A stretch of DNA of 20,246 bases, from positions 1 to 20,246 of the forward strand of contig CANKGM010000011.1 of the NCBI GenBank assembly GCA_947481355.1. Reading direction: 5' to 3'. The position numbers and the translations under genes are program-made. The DNA is from Chitinophagaceae bacterium. GTDB lineage: Bacteria; Bacteroidota; Bacteroidia; Chitinophagales; Chitinophagaceae. Every line of letters starts with the position of its first letter. Position 1 is the first letter of the stretch. This document shows positions 1 to 6,189 of the stretch, in pieces. The notes under the pieces are model-generated. The model saw nothing but the letters and a program-made list of their open reading frames with translations. It ran no database searches and was not told where the DNA came from.

Positions 1-233
1 ATTGCATTTCGAAATATAGGCGACCCCTTATAAGATTGATAGGCATGAGTGTTTTGCTTTGCCGCTTCCGTGTGTAATGCTTCAACCACAGATGGATGAG
101 GTGGAAGATCAGGACTGCCAATACCCAAATTAATTACTGCATGCCCTGCCTTATTAAGCTCATCGATTTCTCGAAGCTTAGTAGAGAAATAATATTCTCC
201 AATTCCATTTAATCTAGTTGATACCTGTATCAT
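1..233 (-). CDS. PLP-dependent class I/II aminotransferase, N-terminal part (runs off the left edge)
   Basis: Only the first 77 codons are in the window. They read MIQVSTRLNGIGEYYFSTKL at the start, then a segment with INLGIGSPDLPPHPSV and THAYQSYKGSP. This is the N-terminal pattern of fold-type I aminotransferases of the aspartate/aromatic group: the start of the large domain and the substrate-gate glycines. The PLP lysine lies outside the window. Its ATG (233-231) overlaps the TGA of the prephenate dehydratase gene (232-230) as ATGA, so the two are very probably translationally coupled. An aminotransferase directly after a prephenate dehydratase would transaminate phenylpyruvate or hydroxyphenylpyruvate to Phe or Tyr. 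That role is inferred from context; the truncated sequence supports only the family. Confidence 0.85.
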   Translation of the reverse strand, partial: MIQVSTRLNGIGEYYFSTKLREIDELNKAGHAVINLGIGSPDLPPHPSVVEALHTEAAKQNTHAYQSYKGSPIFRNA

Positions 234-1120
234 GAGGCTGAATTAAATTTTCCTTTTTTATAAATACCCAATACACGCATGTACTTTGTTTTGGTCGTCA
301 ACTTTTTCAGAAGTGAATTGAATTTCTTTAATGATTCAAATTCAAGGTCTGCGTGAAAACCATATTTAAATTGACTGCCAGCAATAGGGAATGACTGTAG
401 CTTGGAAATGTTTATATCTTCCGCAGCAATGAGGGAAAGCACTTTTGCAAGACTACCCTTCTCATGATCGGTATGAAAATTGATAGATGCCTTATCTGCA
501 CCTTCGATAACAGAAGGATGTTGTTGCAACACCAAGAAACGCGTATAGTTATGTTTTACATCGTTTATTTTAGGAGCTATCAATTCAAGGTCAAACATCT
601 CCGCAGCCAGTTTACTAGCAATAGCTGCAACATGCTTGCTCTTCTTAATGTGAACATGCTTTGCACTCAATGCAGTATCATCCGTCTCAATTAACTTCCA
701 AGGATACTTGTTTAAAAAACCAAGGCATTGCTGAAGTGCCATAGGATGCGAATGAACCTCTTTAATATCAGACAACTTCACGCCAGGATTCACCATTAAA
801 TTTTGATCAATTTGGAGGTAAACTTCACCCGCTACAAAAAGAGATGACTTCTGTAATAAGTTATAATTAGGAAGGATACTACCCGCGATAGAATTTTCAA
901 TCGCCATAATACCACCACTAGTCTTTTTAGAATCTGATGCGTCTCGAATAAGATCGATGAACGTAGCACATGGAAGGATTTCAACATTTTTACCATAGAA
1001 CTTACGAGCGGCGACTTGATGAAAACTCCCTTCATAGCCCTGAATAGCAATGGGCTTTGAAGTAGCCGACTTGGAAGGCTTCCCTGGATGCTGATGTTTA
1101 TTTGCTCTCTTTTCGGACAT
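230..1120 (-). CDS. pheA: Prephenate dehydratase with C-terminal ACT domain
   Basis: Converts prephenate to phenylpyruvate, the committed step of phenylalanine synthesis, in the cytoplasm. 296 residues. A Lys/Ser-rich N-terminal extension of about 22 residues precedes the catalytic core, which begins SKPIAIQGYEGSFHQ. ENSIAG (75-80), HSHPMALQQC (123-132) and the diagnostic TRF triplet (193-195) are all present. An ACT domain covers about 211-290, with KGSLAKVLS matching the GALV-type element. The Phe-binding ESRP element is replaced by LQSFP (241-245), so feedback by Phe may differ from the E. coli-type enzyme. No chorismate mutase domain is fused. The ATG is preceded by AAATAACAAATGAACG with no Shine-Dalgarno. 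The gene follows a terminator-type attenuator and leader peptide and overlaps the next gene by 4 bases. Confidence 0.95.
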   Translation of the reverse strand: MSEKRANKHQHPGKPSKSATSKPIAIQGYEGSFHQVAARKFYGKNVEILPCATFIDLIRDASDSKKTSGGIMAIENSIAGSILPNYNLLQKSSLFVAGEVYLQIDQNLMVNPGVKLSDIKEVHSHPMALQQCLGFLNKYPWKLIETDDTALSAKHVHIKKSKHVAAIASKLAAEMFDLELIAPKINDVKHNYTRFLVLQQHPSVIEGADKASINFHTDHEKGSLAKVLSLIAAEDINISKLQSFPIAGSQFKYGFHADLEFESLKKFNSLLKKLTTKTKYMRVLGIYKKGKFNSAS

Positions 1121-1136
1121 CGTTCATTTGTTATTT

Positions 1137-1167
1137 AAAAAAAAATCCCGGTAGTGTTACCGGGATT
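1137..1167 (-). terminator. Intrinsic terminator used as the attenuator of the pheA operon
   Basis: On the minus strand AATCCCGGTA, a 4-base loop ACAC, then TACCGGGATT form a perfect 10-bp GC-rich stem (1144-1153 with 1158-1167). It is followed directly by a T tract (1145-1137, the first two T in the stem). It ends only 16 bases before the pheA start codon and lies downstream of a Phe/Tyr-rich leader peptide, so it stands inside the transcription unit rather than at its end. Both arms can instead pair with the upstream segment 1209-1223, which would abolish the terminator. It may also stop readthrough from the helicase gene upstream. Confidence 0.9.
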
Positions 1168-1250
1168 CTTATGTTGATATATTTTGTTATTATTTGTTCA
1201 ACAAAGAGATCCCGTACTACCGGTAAAGTAGTAGTAAAAATAAAAACGGG
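1144..1250 (-). promoter_or_regulatory. Phe/Tyr transcription attenuator: alternative RNA structures
   Basis: Three mutually exclusive pairings can be drawn on the minus-strand RNA. Pause hairpin: 1246-1250 (CCCGU) with 1211-1215 (ACGGG), and 1231-1235 (ACUAC) with 1216-1220 (GUAGU), with a 10-base bulge. Antiterminator: 1209-1214 (CGGGAU) with 1161-1166 (AUCCCG), and 1216-1223 (CCGGUAGU) with 1148-1155 (ACUACCGG), 14 bp around a 1x5 internal loop. Terminator: 1144-1153 with 1158-1167. A ribosome stalled on the aromatic codons (about 1245-1225) would break the pause hairpin and free the segment that disarms the terminator. A ribosome reaching the stop at 1198-1200 would cover part of that segment and let the terminator form. 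The pairings are seen in the sequence; the mechanism is inferred from the pheL/trpL paradigm. Confidence 0.85.
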
Positions 1251-1269
1251 CTGTCTTTGGCATGTTCAT
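1198..1269 (-). CDS. Phe/Tyr-rich leader peptide of the pheA operon
   Basis: A 23-codon frame starts with ATG at 1269-1267 (a second in-frame ATG is at 1263-1261) and ends with TGA at 1200-1198. Residues 9-15 are FYFYYYF: seven consecutive aromatic codons, three Phe (all TTT) and four Tyr. It is far too short and skewed for an ordinary protein, but it is placed as a leader peptide should be, between a promoter and the attenuator hairpins. The mix of Phe and Tyr codons suggests that shortage of either charged tRNA would raise expression, which suits an operon feeding both amino acids. The first ATG is only 4 bases after the -7 box, so this message may be leaderless. The product is presumably unstable and acts only through its translation. 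Confidence 0.88.
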   Translation of the reverse strand: MNMPKTARFYFYYYFTGSTGSLC

Positions 1270-1273
1270 AAAA

Positions 1274-1304
1274 CAAATATATGAAACTGAATGTAGTTAA
1301 ACAA
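1274..1304 (-). promoter_or_regulatory. Promoter of the pheA operon (Bacteroidota -33/-7 type)
   Basis: On the minus strand TTG at 1304-1302 is separated by 20 bases from TATATTTG at 1281-1274. This is a full match to the Bacteroidota pattern TTG-N19-21-TAnnTTTG. It lies just beyond the stop codon of the DEAD-box helicase gene (1312-1310) and just before the leader-peptide ATG (1269). The expected transcription start falls at or within a few bases of that ATG. Confidence 0.8.
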
Positions 1305-1309
1305 TATTT

Positions 1310-3049
1310 TTAATAATTATTTCTAGAACCACCTGTTTCAGCATCATTCATTCTGATTCGTCTTCCTTTGAACTTTTTACCGTCAAGCGACTTAATCATT
1401 TGATTTGCTGCTCCACCTTCTATCTCAACCCAACTATTCATATCCTTCATGTCGATCTTACCCAATACATCCTTACTAAGATCACTCATGTCCAATATAA
1501 ACTGTAAAAAACTAGCCTTATAGAAACCATCTTTGGTGCCTAAGTTGACAAATAATTTTTTATAGCCTCCTGCAGCGCCAGGTGATGCAACAGCTCTACG
1601 TTCAGAACTGCCCTCTCTTCCAAAAGAGCTACGTCCTGCTGTACGACCTTGACTTCGAGAGTCTCCACGTGAATCTCCTCGAGAGTCTCCACGTGAGGAA
1701 GACTGCCTATCAGAACGCCTATCATCCCTCATATTGAGGTCTGCTGCATTTTCATAATATTGAAGGAAACGATCAAACTCAAGTGCGGCAACACGTTGAA
1801 GAATTTCTTCTTTCGTTACATCTTCAAATTTTTCTTTCAATAAAGGAATATAGGTTTCGTATTCACCATGACTAATATCTGCTTTGAGTAGCTTATCAAT
1901 AAAATGGAAAAACTGCTTACGGCATACATCCTTTCCAGATGGAATATCCATCTTGTGTAAACTATTGTTAATCAATTTCTCAATTTGCCTAAGCCTATAT
2001 TGCTCACGAGATGTAACCAATGAAATACAAACACCATTCTTACCAGCACGACCAGTACGACCACTTCTATGAGTATATACCTCAACATCATCAGGTAGCT
2101 CATAATTAATAACGTGTGAAATGTCTTTCACGTCAATTCCCCTTGCCGCTACATCAGTAGCGATCAACAATTGGATGCTCTTTTCTCTAAACCTACCCAT
2201 TACTTTATCCCGTTGAACTTGGGTCAAGTCACCATGAATGGCTTCAATATCATACCCTTCACGGATAAGTGACTCTGTAATTGACTGTGCATCAGCTTTT
2301 GTTCTGGTGAAAATAATCCCATAAATACCGGGATTAAAATCAATGATTCGCTTTAGGGTTTGATATCGATTAACCCCTGAGGTTACATAATATTGATGAT
2401 CAATATTCACATTGGCAGCATTCATCTTGCCTATGGTGATTTCATGGGGTTTATCCATATATCGCTTGCTCACTTGCTTCACCTCAGGTGGCATAGTAGC
2501 ACTGAATAACCAAATACTTTTTCTATTGGGAGAATTTTTCAAGATAAATTCGATGTCATCACGGAATCCCATGTTAAGCATCTCATCTGCCTCGTCTAAC
2601 ACGATGTATTCTATATTTTCTAGGTCAATGGCCTTCCTTTCGATTAAATCAATCAATCTTCCTGGTGTAGCAACAACGACCTGTGCACCTTGTCTTAAAT
2701 CGCGAATTTGCTGGGAAATGGATGCACCCCCATATACCGCAACCATTTTGGTGCCTTTTTTATAGCGGCCAAAATTCATCAAATCCTTTGTGATTTGCAT
2801 ACATAGCTCACGGGTTGGACAAACCATTAGAGCTACAGGTGATTTAGCCTTAGAATCAACCAATTGCAACAAAGGAAGTCCAAATGCAGCTGTTTTACCC
2901 GTACCCGTCTGCGCCAATCCCACAAAATCTTTAGTCCCACTTAATAAAATAGGTATCGCTTGTTCCTGTATTGGTGTAGGTTCAGTAAAACCAAGTGCTT
3001 TTATGCCTTGGAGCAATATCTCTTCAATGCCTAACTCTTCAAAACTCAT
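1310..3049 (-). CDS. deaD: DEAD-box ATP-dependent RNA helicase, DeaD/CsdA type with DbpA-like RNA-binding domain
   Basis: A cytoplasmic RNA helicase of the kind that acts in ribosome assembly, RNA decay and cold adaptation. 579 residues with all core motifs: Q motif in FTEPTPIQEQ (21-30), Walker A AQTGTGKT (46-53), PTREL, TPGR, DEAD (152-155), SAT (183-185), ARGID (302-306) and HRSGRTGRAG (327-336). A helical extension (about 355-440) is followed by a basic low-complexity linker (about 441-490) with tandem RGDS units, then a DbpA-type RNA-binding domain (about 497-569). This long form matches DeaD/CsdA more than RhlE or SrmB. A TATCTTTG box ends 13 bases before the ATG. The gene ends 40 bases before the phe leader peptide on the same strand with no terminator of its own, so readthrough would meet the phe attenuator. 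Confidence 0.95.
   Translation of the reverse strand: MSFEELGIEEILLQGIKALGFTEPTPIQEQAIPILLSGTKDFVGLAQTGTGKTAAFGLPLLQLVDSKAKSPVALMVCPTRELCMQITKDLMNFGRYKKGTKMVAVYGGASISQQIRDLRQGAQVVVATPGRLIDLIERKAIDLENIEYIVLDEADEMLNMGFRDDIEFILKNSPNRKSIWLFSATMPPEVKQVSKRYMDKPHEITIGKMNAANVNIDHQYYVTSGVNRYQTLKRIIDFNPGIYGIIFTRTKADAQSITESLIREGYDIEAIHGDLTQVQRDKVMGRFREKSIQLLIATDVAARGIDVKDISHVINYELPDDVEVYTHRSGRTGRAGKNGVCISLVTSREQYRLRQIEKLINNSLHKMDIPSGKDVCRKQFFHFIDKLLKADISHGEYETYIPLLKEKFEDVTKEEILQRVAALEFDRFLQYYENAADLNMRDDRRSDRQSSSRGDSRGDSRGDSRSQGRTAGRSSFGREGSSERRAVASPGAAGGYKKLFVNLGTKDGFYKASFLQFILDMSDLSKDVLGKIDMKDMNSWVEIEGGAANQMIKSLDGKKFKGRRIRMNDAETGGSRNNY
1656..1696. repeat. Two 17-bp direct repeats, 24-bp period, inside the helicase gene
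   Basis: CGAGAGTCTCCACGTGA occurs at 1656-1672 and again at 1680-1696. The unit is in frame (24 bp is eight codons) and encodes the RGDS/SRGD tandem in the helicase linker. It is a coding repeat prone to in-frame length change, not a separate element. Confidence 0.85.
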
Positions 3050-3062
3050 AATAATATTTTTG

Positions 3063-3070
3063 CAAAGATA
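3063..3070 (-). promoter_or_regulatory. Candidate -7 promoter box of the DEAD-box helicase
   Basis: TATCTTTG on the minus strand matches TAnnTTTG and ends 13 bases before the helicase ATG (3049). No TTG is found at the expected -33 distance, so the call rests on the -7 box and its position. Confidence 0.6.
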
Positions 3071-3127
3071 ATCTATATGCCCGAGAAATGGGATTAGCGG
3101 AATTGCTTGATTATCAGTAGATTAAAT

Positions 3128-3160
3128 AAAAAAAGTCATTCCGTAGAGACGGAACGACTT
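3128..3160 (-). terminator. Intrinsic terminator of the small lipoprotein gene
   Basis: On the minus strand AAGTC, a C/A mismatch and TTCCGT pair with ACGGAA and GACTT around a 4-base loop (arms 3149-3160 and 3133-3144). A T tract follows (plus-strand A run 3128-3134). It begins 29 bases after the lipoprotein stop codon and separates that gene from the helicase promoter. Confidence 0.85.
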
Positions 3161-3189
3161 CAACGATTGCTTGCCATATGAAAAAAAGA

Positions 3190-3366
3190 TTACTTAGCAG
3201 CAGCAGTAGTATCAGCAGCAGCAGCTGTATCAGCAGCAGCAGTTGTGTCAACAGCAGCAGCAGTTGTGTCAACAGCAGCAGCAGCAGTATCAGTTGTTGC
3301 AGCAGAATCAGAACCTCCGCAAGAAGCAAGAGCAGCCATAGCTAAGATTACAAATAACTTTTTCAT
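3190..3366 (-). CDS. Small Ala/Thr/Asp-rich lipoprotein
   Basis: 58 residues, reading MKKLFVILAMAALASCGG at the N-terminus. This is a short lipoprotein signal peptide with lipobox LASC and a predicted lipidated Cys16. The rest is almost only Ala, Thr, Asp and Val in irregular units such as DTTAAAV and ADTAAAA, ending in Lys, with no globular domain. The flexible, acidic-to-neutral tail suggests a spacer anchored in a membrane, but the function is unknown. The codons are nearly all GCT, so the DNA is a GCT-rich near-microsatellite that could change length by slippage. A strong intrinsic terminator lies downstream and the sigma factor gene is divergent upstream. The signal peptide and terminator make this frame convincing over the Leu-rich frame that overlaps it. 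Confidence 0.85.
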   Translation of the reverse strand: MKKLFVILAMAALASCGGSDSAATTDTAAAAVDTTAAAVDTTAAADTAAAADTTAAAK

Positions 3367-3423
3367 TCGTTAATTTTTTAATGTTAAAATTGAATAATAT
3401 CTAATAATACGCAAAGTAAAATA

Positions 3424-3472
3424 AAGTAACCCGAATTATAAAAGTTTTTTTTTGTTGTTTTGTGGGTTACTT
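3424..3472. promoter_or_regulatory. 9-bp inverted repeat between the lipoprotein and sigma factor genes
   Basis: AAGTAACCC at 3424-3432 and its exact reverse complement GGGTTACTT at 3464-3472 flank 31 bases that include a run of nine T. The dyad lies in the 137-base divergent gap between the lipoprotein (start 3366) and the sigma factor (start 3504). It could be a pair of head-to-head protein-binding sites or a long-loop hairpin. The role is unknown. Confidence 0.45.
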
Positions 3473-3503
3473 ATAACAAGAACTAGGTATTAAATCAACG
3501 CAA

Positions 3504-4067
3504 GTGAGTATAACAGATCAGGAAAAAGAGGTTTTTAAGGCTATTGGAGTCAACGATAAAGATGCTATAGAATCTGTCTATAAGGACAATTTTAGTCTAA
3601 TTCAGCATTTTGTCCTGTACAATAATGGCAGCGAAGATGATGCTCGGGATATTTTCCAAGAAGCTATGATTGTACTCTACGAAAAATCAAAATTACCCGA
3701 TTTTGTACTCACCTGCCAGATTAAAACTTATTTATACTCTGTTTGCCGTCGCTTGTGGCTTAAAAAACTACAGCAAAACAGAAGAATAGAAAGTCAAGTT
3801 GAAAATTTCGACCAAATAGTACCCGTAGAAGATGACCTAGAGGAGCATGAAAAGTTGAACAAGCAATACCTAATCATGCGAACCGCTATGGGAAAGATTG
3901 GTGAGCCGTGTAAAAGTTTGATTGAAGCCTTTTATGTACACCACAAAAACATGCATGAAATTGCAGACTTTTTTGGGTACACAAATGCAGATAACGCTAA
4001 AAATCAAAAGTATAAATGCCTCGTACGCCTTAAGAAACTATTCTTTGCACAATATAAAAACGCTTAA
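3504..4067 (+). CDS. ECF-like RNA polymerase sigma factor
   Basis: 187 residues. The N-terminal half contains a sigma region 2 pattern (DNFSLIQHFVLYN, then SEDDARDIFQEAMIVLYEK, and YLYSVCRRLWLKKL). The C-terminal part has a region 4 helix-turn-helix (KSLIEAFYVHHKNMHEIADF, then NAKNQKYKCLVRLKKLF). There is no region 1 or 3, as expected for an extracytoplasmic-function type factor that directs RNA polymerase to a small regulon. The start is GTG (3504-3506); no in-frame ATG lies just upstream. The stop codon is joined directly to the ATG of the next gene (TAAATG), so it is made together with its probable membrane anti-sigma partner. The dyad at 3424-3472 lies upstream; autoregulation is plausible but not shown. 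Confidence 0.9.
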   Translation: MSITDQEKEVFKAIGVNDKDAIESVYKDNFSLIQHFVLYNNGSEDDARDIFQEAMIVLYEKSKLPDFVLTCQIKTYLYSVCRRLWLKKLQQNRRIESQVENFDQIVPVEDDLEEHEKLNKQYLIMRTAMGKIGEPCKSLIEAFYVHHKNMHEIADFFGYTNADNAKNQKYKCLVRLKKLFFAQYKNA

Positions 4068-5171
4068 ATGGATCAATTGCAATTATCGGAGATGGTAGAA
4101 AAGTACCTCAGAGGCGAACTCAGCAGGGCTGAAAAAATTGCTTTTGAAGAGATGAGGATGAACGACCCTGAATTAGATCAAATGGTTGTTGAATATCACG
4201 CCTTCCTTGATCAAATTGAAAACTATGGCGCTATTCGTAGATTCAAATCTAACTTATATGATACTCATCAAACACTTCAAGAAGATGGGGTAATTAAGGA
4301 ACTCAGAATTAGAGGCAGTGCAAGAATTGTAAACTTATGGGGTCGCTATCGCCGAGTAGTAGCTGTTGCTGCATCTATAGCAGGGATTACAGCTCTTTTC
4401 ATAAGCGGAATGATCTCCGTCTTTTCTCCCAAAACACCTTTAAGGGATATTGAAGAATTAAGGAGAAAAGTAAGCAGCCTTGAAAGACAATCCTCAACAC
4501 AACGTGTTGAACTAAATAAATTCAAAAATAAAATTGAACCCGGTGCTTCTGTTAAATTCGGTGGCACAGGCTTTATGATCGATCCAAAAGGATTTATGGT
4601 GACAAGTGCCCACGTATTGAAAGATGCCAAAAAAGTGTATGTACAAAATGAAAATGGAGAAGATTTTCTGGCTGAAATCATTCACCTAGATCCATCTTCA
4701 GACATTGCCCTACTTAAAATCAATGACCTTGATTTCAAAGCAACCAAACAACTTCCATACGGATTTACTAAAACATCAACTGATCTATCCGCACCAGTGT
4801 ACACGCTTGGCTACCCTAAAGACGAAATTGTATACAATGAAGGTTACCTCAGTGCAAAATCGGGACTCGACGGAGATACACTATCATACCAATTGGCTAT
4901 TTCAGCAAATCCAGGAAATAGCGGTGGCCCAGTGTTGAATAAAAATGGGGAAGTTATCGGCATCTTGAATGCAAGACAAGCTTCTGCAAGTGGAGTCGTT
5001 TTTGCTACCAAATCAAAAAACATCTTCCAATTAATAGAATCTCTAAAAGATACTGAAAGTGATGAGCACGTAAGAATACATAACGCTTCATCCATCAAAG
5101 GTGTTGACCGTATGCAACAAGTCAAAAAAGTACAAGACTATGTTTATATGGTTAAGGTTGTATTGAATTAA
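4068..5171 (+). CDS. Membrane protein: anti-sigma-like N-terminus fused to a periplasmic trypsin-like serine protease
   Basis: 367 residues. Residues 1-60 resemble the helical N-terminus of Bacteroidota anti-sigma factors (EKYLRGELSRAEKIAFEE, then NDPELDQ) without the HxxxCxxC zinc site. One membrane segment follows at about 97-119, after the basic WGRYRR, which predicts an N-in orientation. Next come a short coiled coil (about 125-155) and a trypsin-like fold (about 165-325) with the triad His182 (TSAHVL), Asp212 (SDIALLKI) and Ser285 (NPGNSGGPVL), as in HtrA/S1C proteases. The C-terminal 40 residues show no PDZ domain. It starts immediately after the sigma factor stop codon. The likely role is to hold the sigma factor at the membrane and link its release to a periplasmic protease domain. 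The domain order is seen in the sequence; the role is inferred. Confidence 0.88.
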   Translation: MDQLQLSEMVEKYLRGELSRAEKIAFEEMRMNDPELDQMVVEYHAFLDQIENYGAIRRFKSNLYDTHQTLQEDGVIKELRIRGSARIVNLWGRYRRVVAVAASIAGITALFISGMISVFSPKTPLRDIEELRRKVSSLERQSSTQRVELNKFKNKIEPGASVKFGGTGFMIDPKGFMVTSAHVLKDAKKVYVQNENGEDFLAEIIHLDPSSDIALLKINDLDFKATKQLPYGFTKTSTDLSAPVYTLGYPKDEIVYNEGYLSAKSGLDGDTLSYQLAISANPGNSGGPVLNKNGEVIGILNARQASASGVVFATKSKNIFQLIESLKDTESDEHVRIHNASSIKGVDRMQQVKKVQDYVYMVKVVLN

Positions 5172-5215
5172 CCAAAAGCTTTCATCGCAATAGGATATTG
5201 TAATTCATCAATGAA

Positions 5216-6115
5216 TTAGCTCCAAAGTCCTTTGGGGTAGACCCCTGCATTGAGAAGCTTTCCGATACTCTCTCGAACGGAAGGAGCATCTTCTTTATAC
5301 GTTACGCCAAACCATATAGCTGATGTAGGAATTACTTCTACCCTACCTACAGAAACTTTCATAAAGTGATCAGCTACAACAGGAATAAAAAATTCTGATT
5401 TACTCTCATGGCCATGTTCCGTAAGGAAGTCTGCAAATAAGGATTGAGAAAGCTTAAAAACGGAAGGACTAAAGCACCAAAAGTTCATAGATACCATAGT
5501 ACTTAAACTAAGCACATCAGGCATCAACCCATCTTCGGACTTTACAACCTCATTCACTTTAGAAATATTTAATCGCTCCCTAACTTCTTCTAAATTACCA
5601 AACCCATCTACCTGACAAACACCTCTATTGACTGTACCATGATCTGACAATGTCTGACCTAATTCATAGGCTATGATTGCATAATGTTTCTCACTACATG
5701 TTGTAGTAAGAAAATCATACGCTTTTACAAATGCATCGTGGCCATAAAAATCATCTGCATTAATAACAGCAAAAGGTTCGTTAATTACATGCTGTGCACA
5801 TAAAATTGCATGCGCTGTTCCCCAAGGCTTTGCTCTTTCGGGCGACTTAACGTATCCATTTAAATGAGCATCCAAATGTTGATATACATATTCCACATCA
5901 ACCTTCCCCTTTAACTTTGGGTCAAATATTGCCTTAAACTGCTCTGCAAATTCTTCCCGAATCACAAACACAATTTTTCCAAAACCAACCCGAATGGCAT
6001 CATATATCGAATAATCCATGATAGTTTCACCTTCAGGACCAAATTCTTCTATTTGTTTCATTCCTCCATAACGCGATGCCATTCCAGCTGCCAAAATCAA
6101 TAGTGTTGGTTTCAT
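5216..6115 (-). CDS. Sugar nucleotidyltransferase family protein (NTP_transferase fold)
   Basis: 299 residues of the GT-A-like nucleotidyltransferase fold that joins an NTP to a sugar phosphate. The N-terminus shows the nucleotide-binding signature LILAAGMASRYGGMKQ (6-21). PWGTAHA (97-103) and the metal-binding NADDFYG (119-125) follow. Length and motifs fit a stand-alone NDP-sugar pyrophosphorylase-like enzyme without the left-handed beta-helix of GlmU or GlgC. The substrate cannot be read from the sequence, and no sugar or capsule genes lie next to it. It converges on the sigma/protease pair (44-base gap) and diverges from the PLP enzyme gene. A one-mismatch promoter (TTG-N20-TATTTTCG) lies upstream. 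Confidence 0.85.
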   Translation of the reverse strand: MKPTLLILAAGMASRYGGMKQIEEFGPEGETIMDYSIYDAIRVGFGKIVFVIREEFAEQFKAIFDPKLKGKVDVEYVYQHLDAHLNGYVKSPERAKPWGTAHAILCAQHVINEPFAVINADDFYGHDAFVKAYDFLTTTCSEKHYAIIAYELGQTLSDHGTVNRGVCQVDGFGNLEEVRERLNISKVNEVVKSEDGLMPDVLSLSTMVSMNFWCFSPSVFKLSQSLFADFLTEHGHESKSEFFIPVVADHFMKVSVGRVEVIPTSAIWFGVTYKEDAPSVRESIGKLLNAGVYPKGLWS

Positions 6116-6133
6116 ACCCTTTATGTTTGTATG

Positions 6134-6164
6134 CGAAAATAAAGTGAATTAATGAATGCAACAA
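6134..6164 (-). promoter_or_regulatory. Weak candidate promoter of the nucleotidyltransferase gene
   Basis: On the minus strand TTG at 6164-6162 and TATTTTCG at 6141-6134 are 20 bases apart. The -7 box has one mismatch to TAnnTTTG. The box ends 18 bases before the ATG. Confidence 0.35.
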
Positions 6165-6189
6165 AACACGAACTTTATCAATATATAAG

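Noticed and set aside
1102..1284. A 60-residue plus-strand reading frame across the phe leader region.
   Set aside because: It is antisense to the attenuator, has no promoter or homology I can recognise, and its composition follows from the RNA hairpins on the other strand.
3190..3300. GCT/GCA-rich repeats as a possible CRISPR array or non-coding satellite.
   Set aside because: The units are short, irregular and in frame, and they encode the tail of a lipoprotein. There are no unique spacers of constant length.
3114..3329. A 71-residue Leu-rich minus-strand reading frame.
   Set aside because: It reads the GCT-rich tract of the lipoprotein gene in another register (CTG/TTG codons) and continues through that gene's terminator. 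The alternative frame has a signal peptide, a lipobox and a proper stop before the terminator.
5201..5218. Palindrome TAATTCATCAATGAATTA between convergent genes as a bidirectional terminator.
   Set aside because: It is AT-rich, has only 2 bases between the arms and no T tract on either strand, and it includes the stop codon of the nucleotidyltransferase gene.
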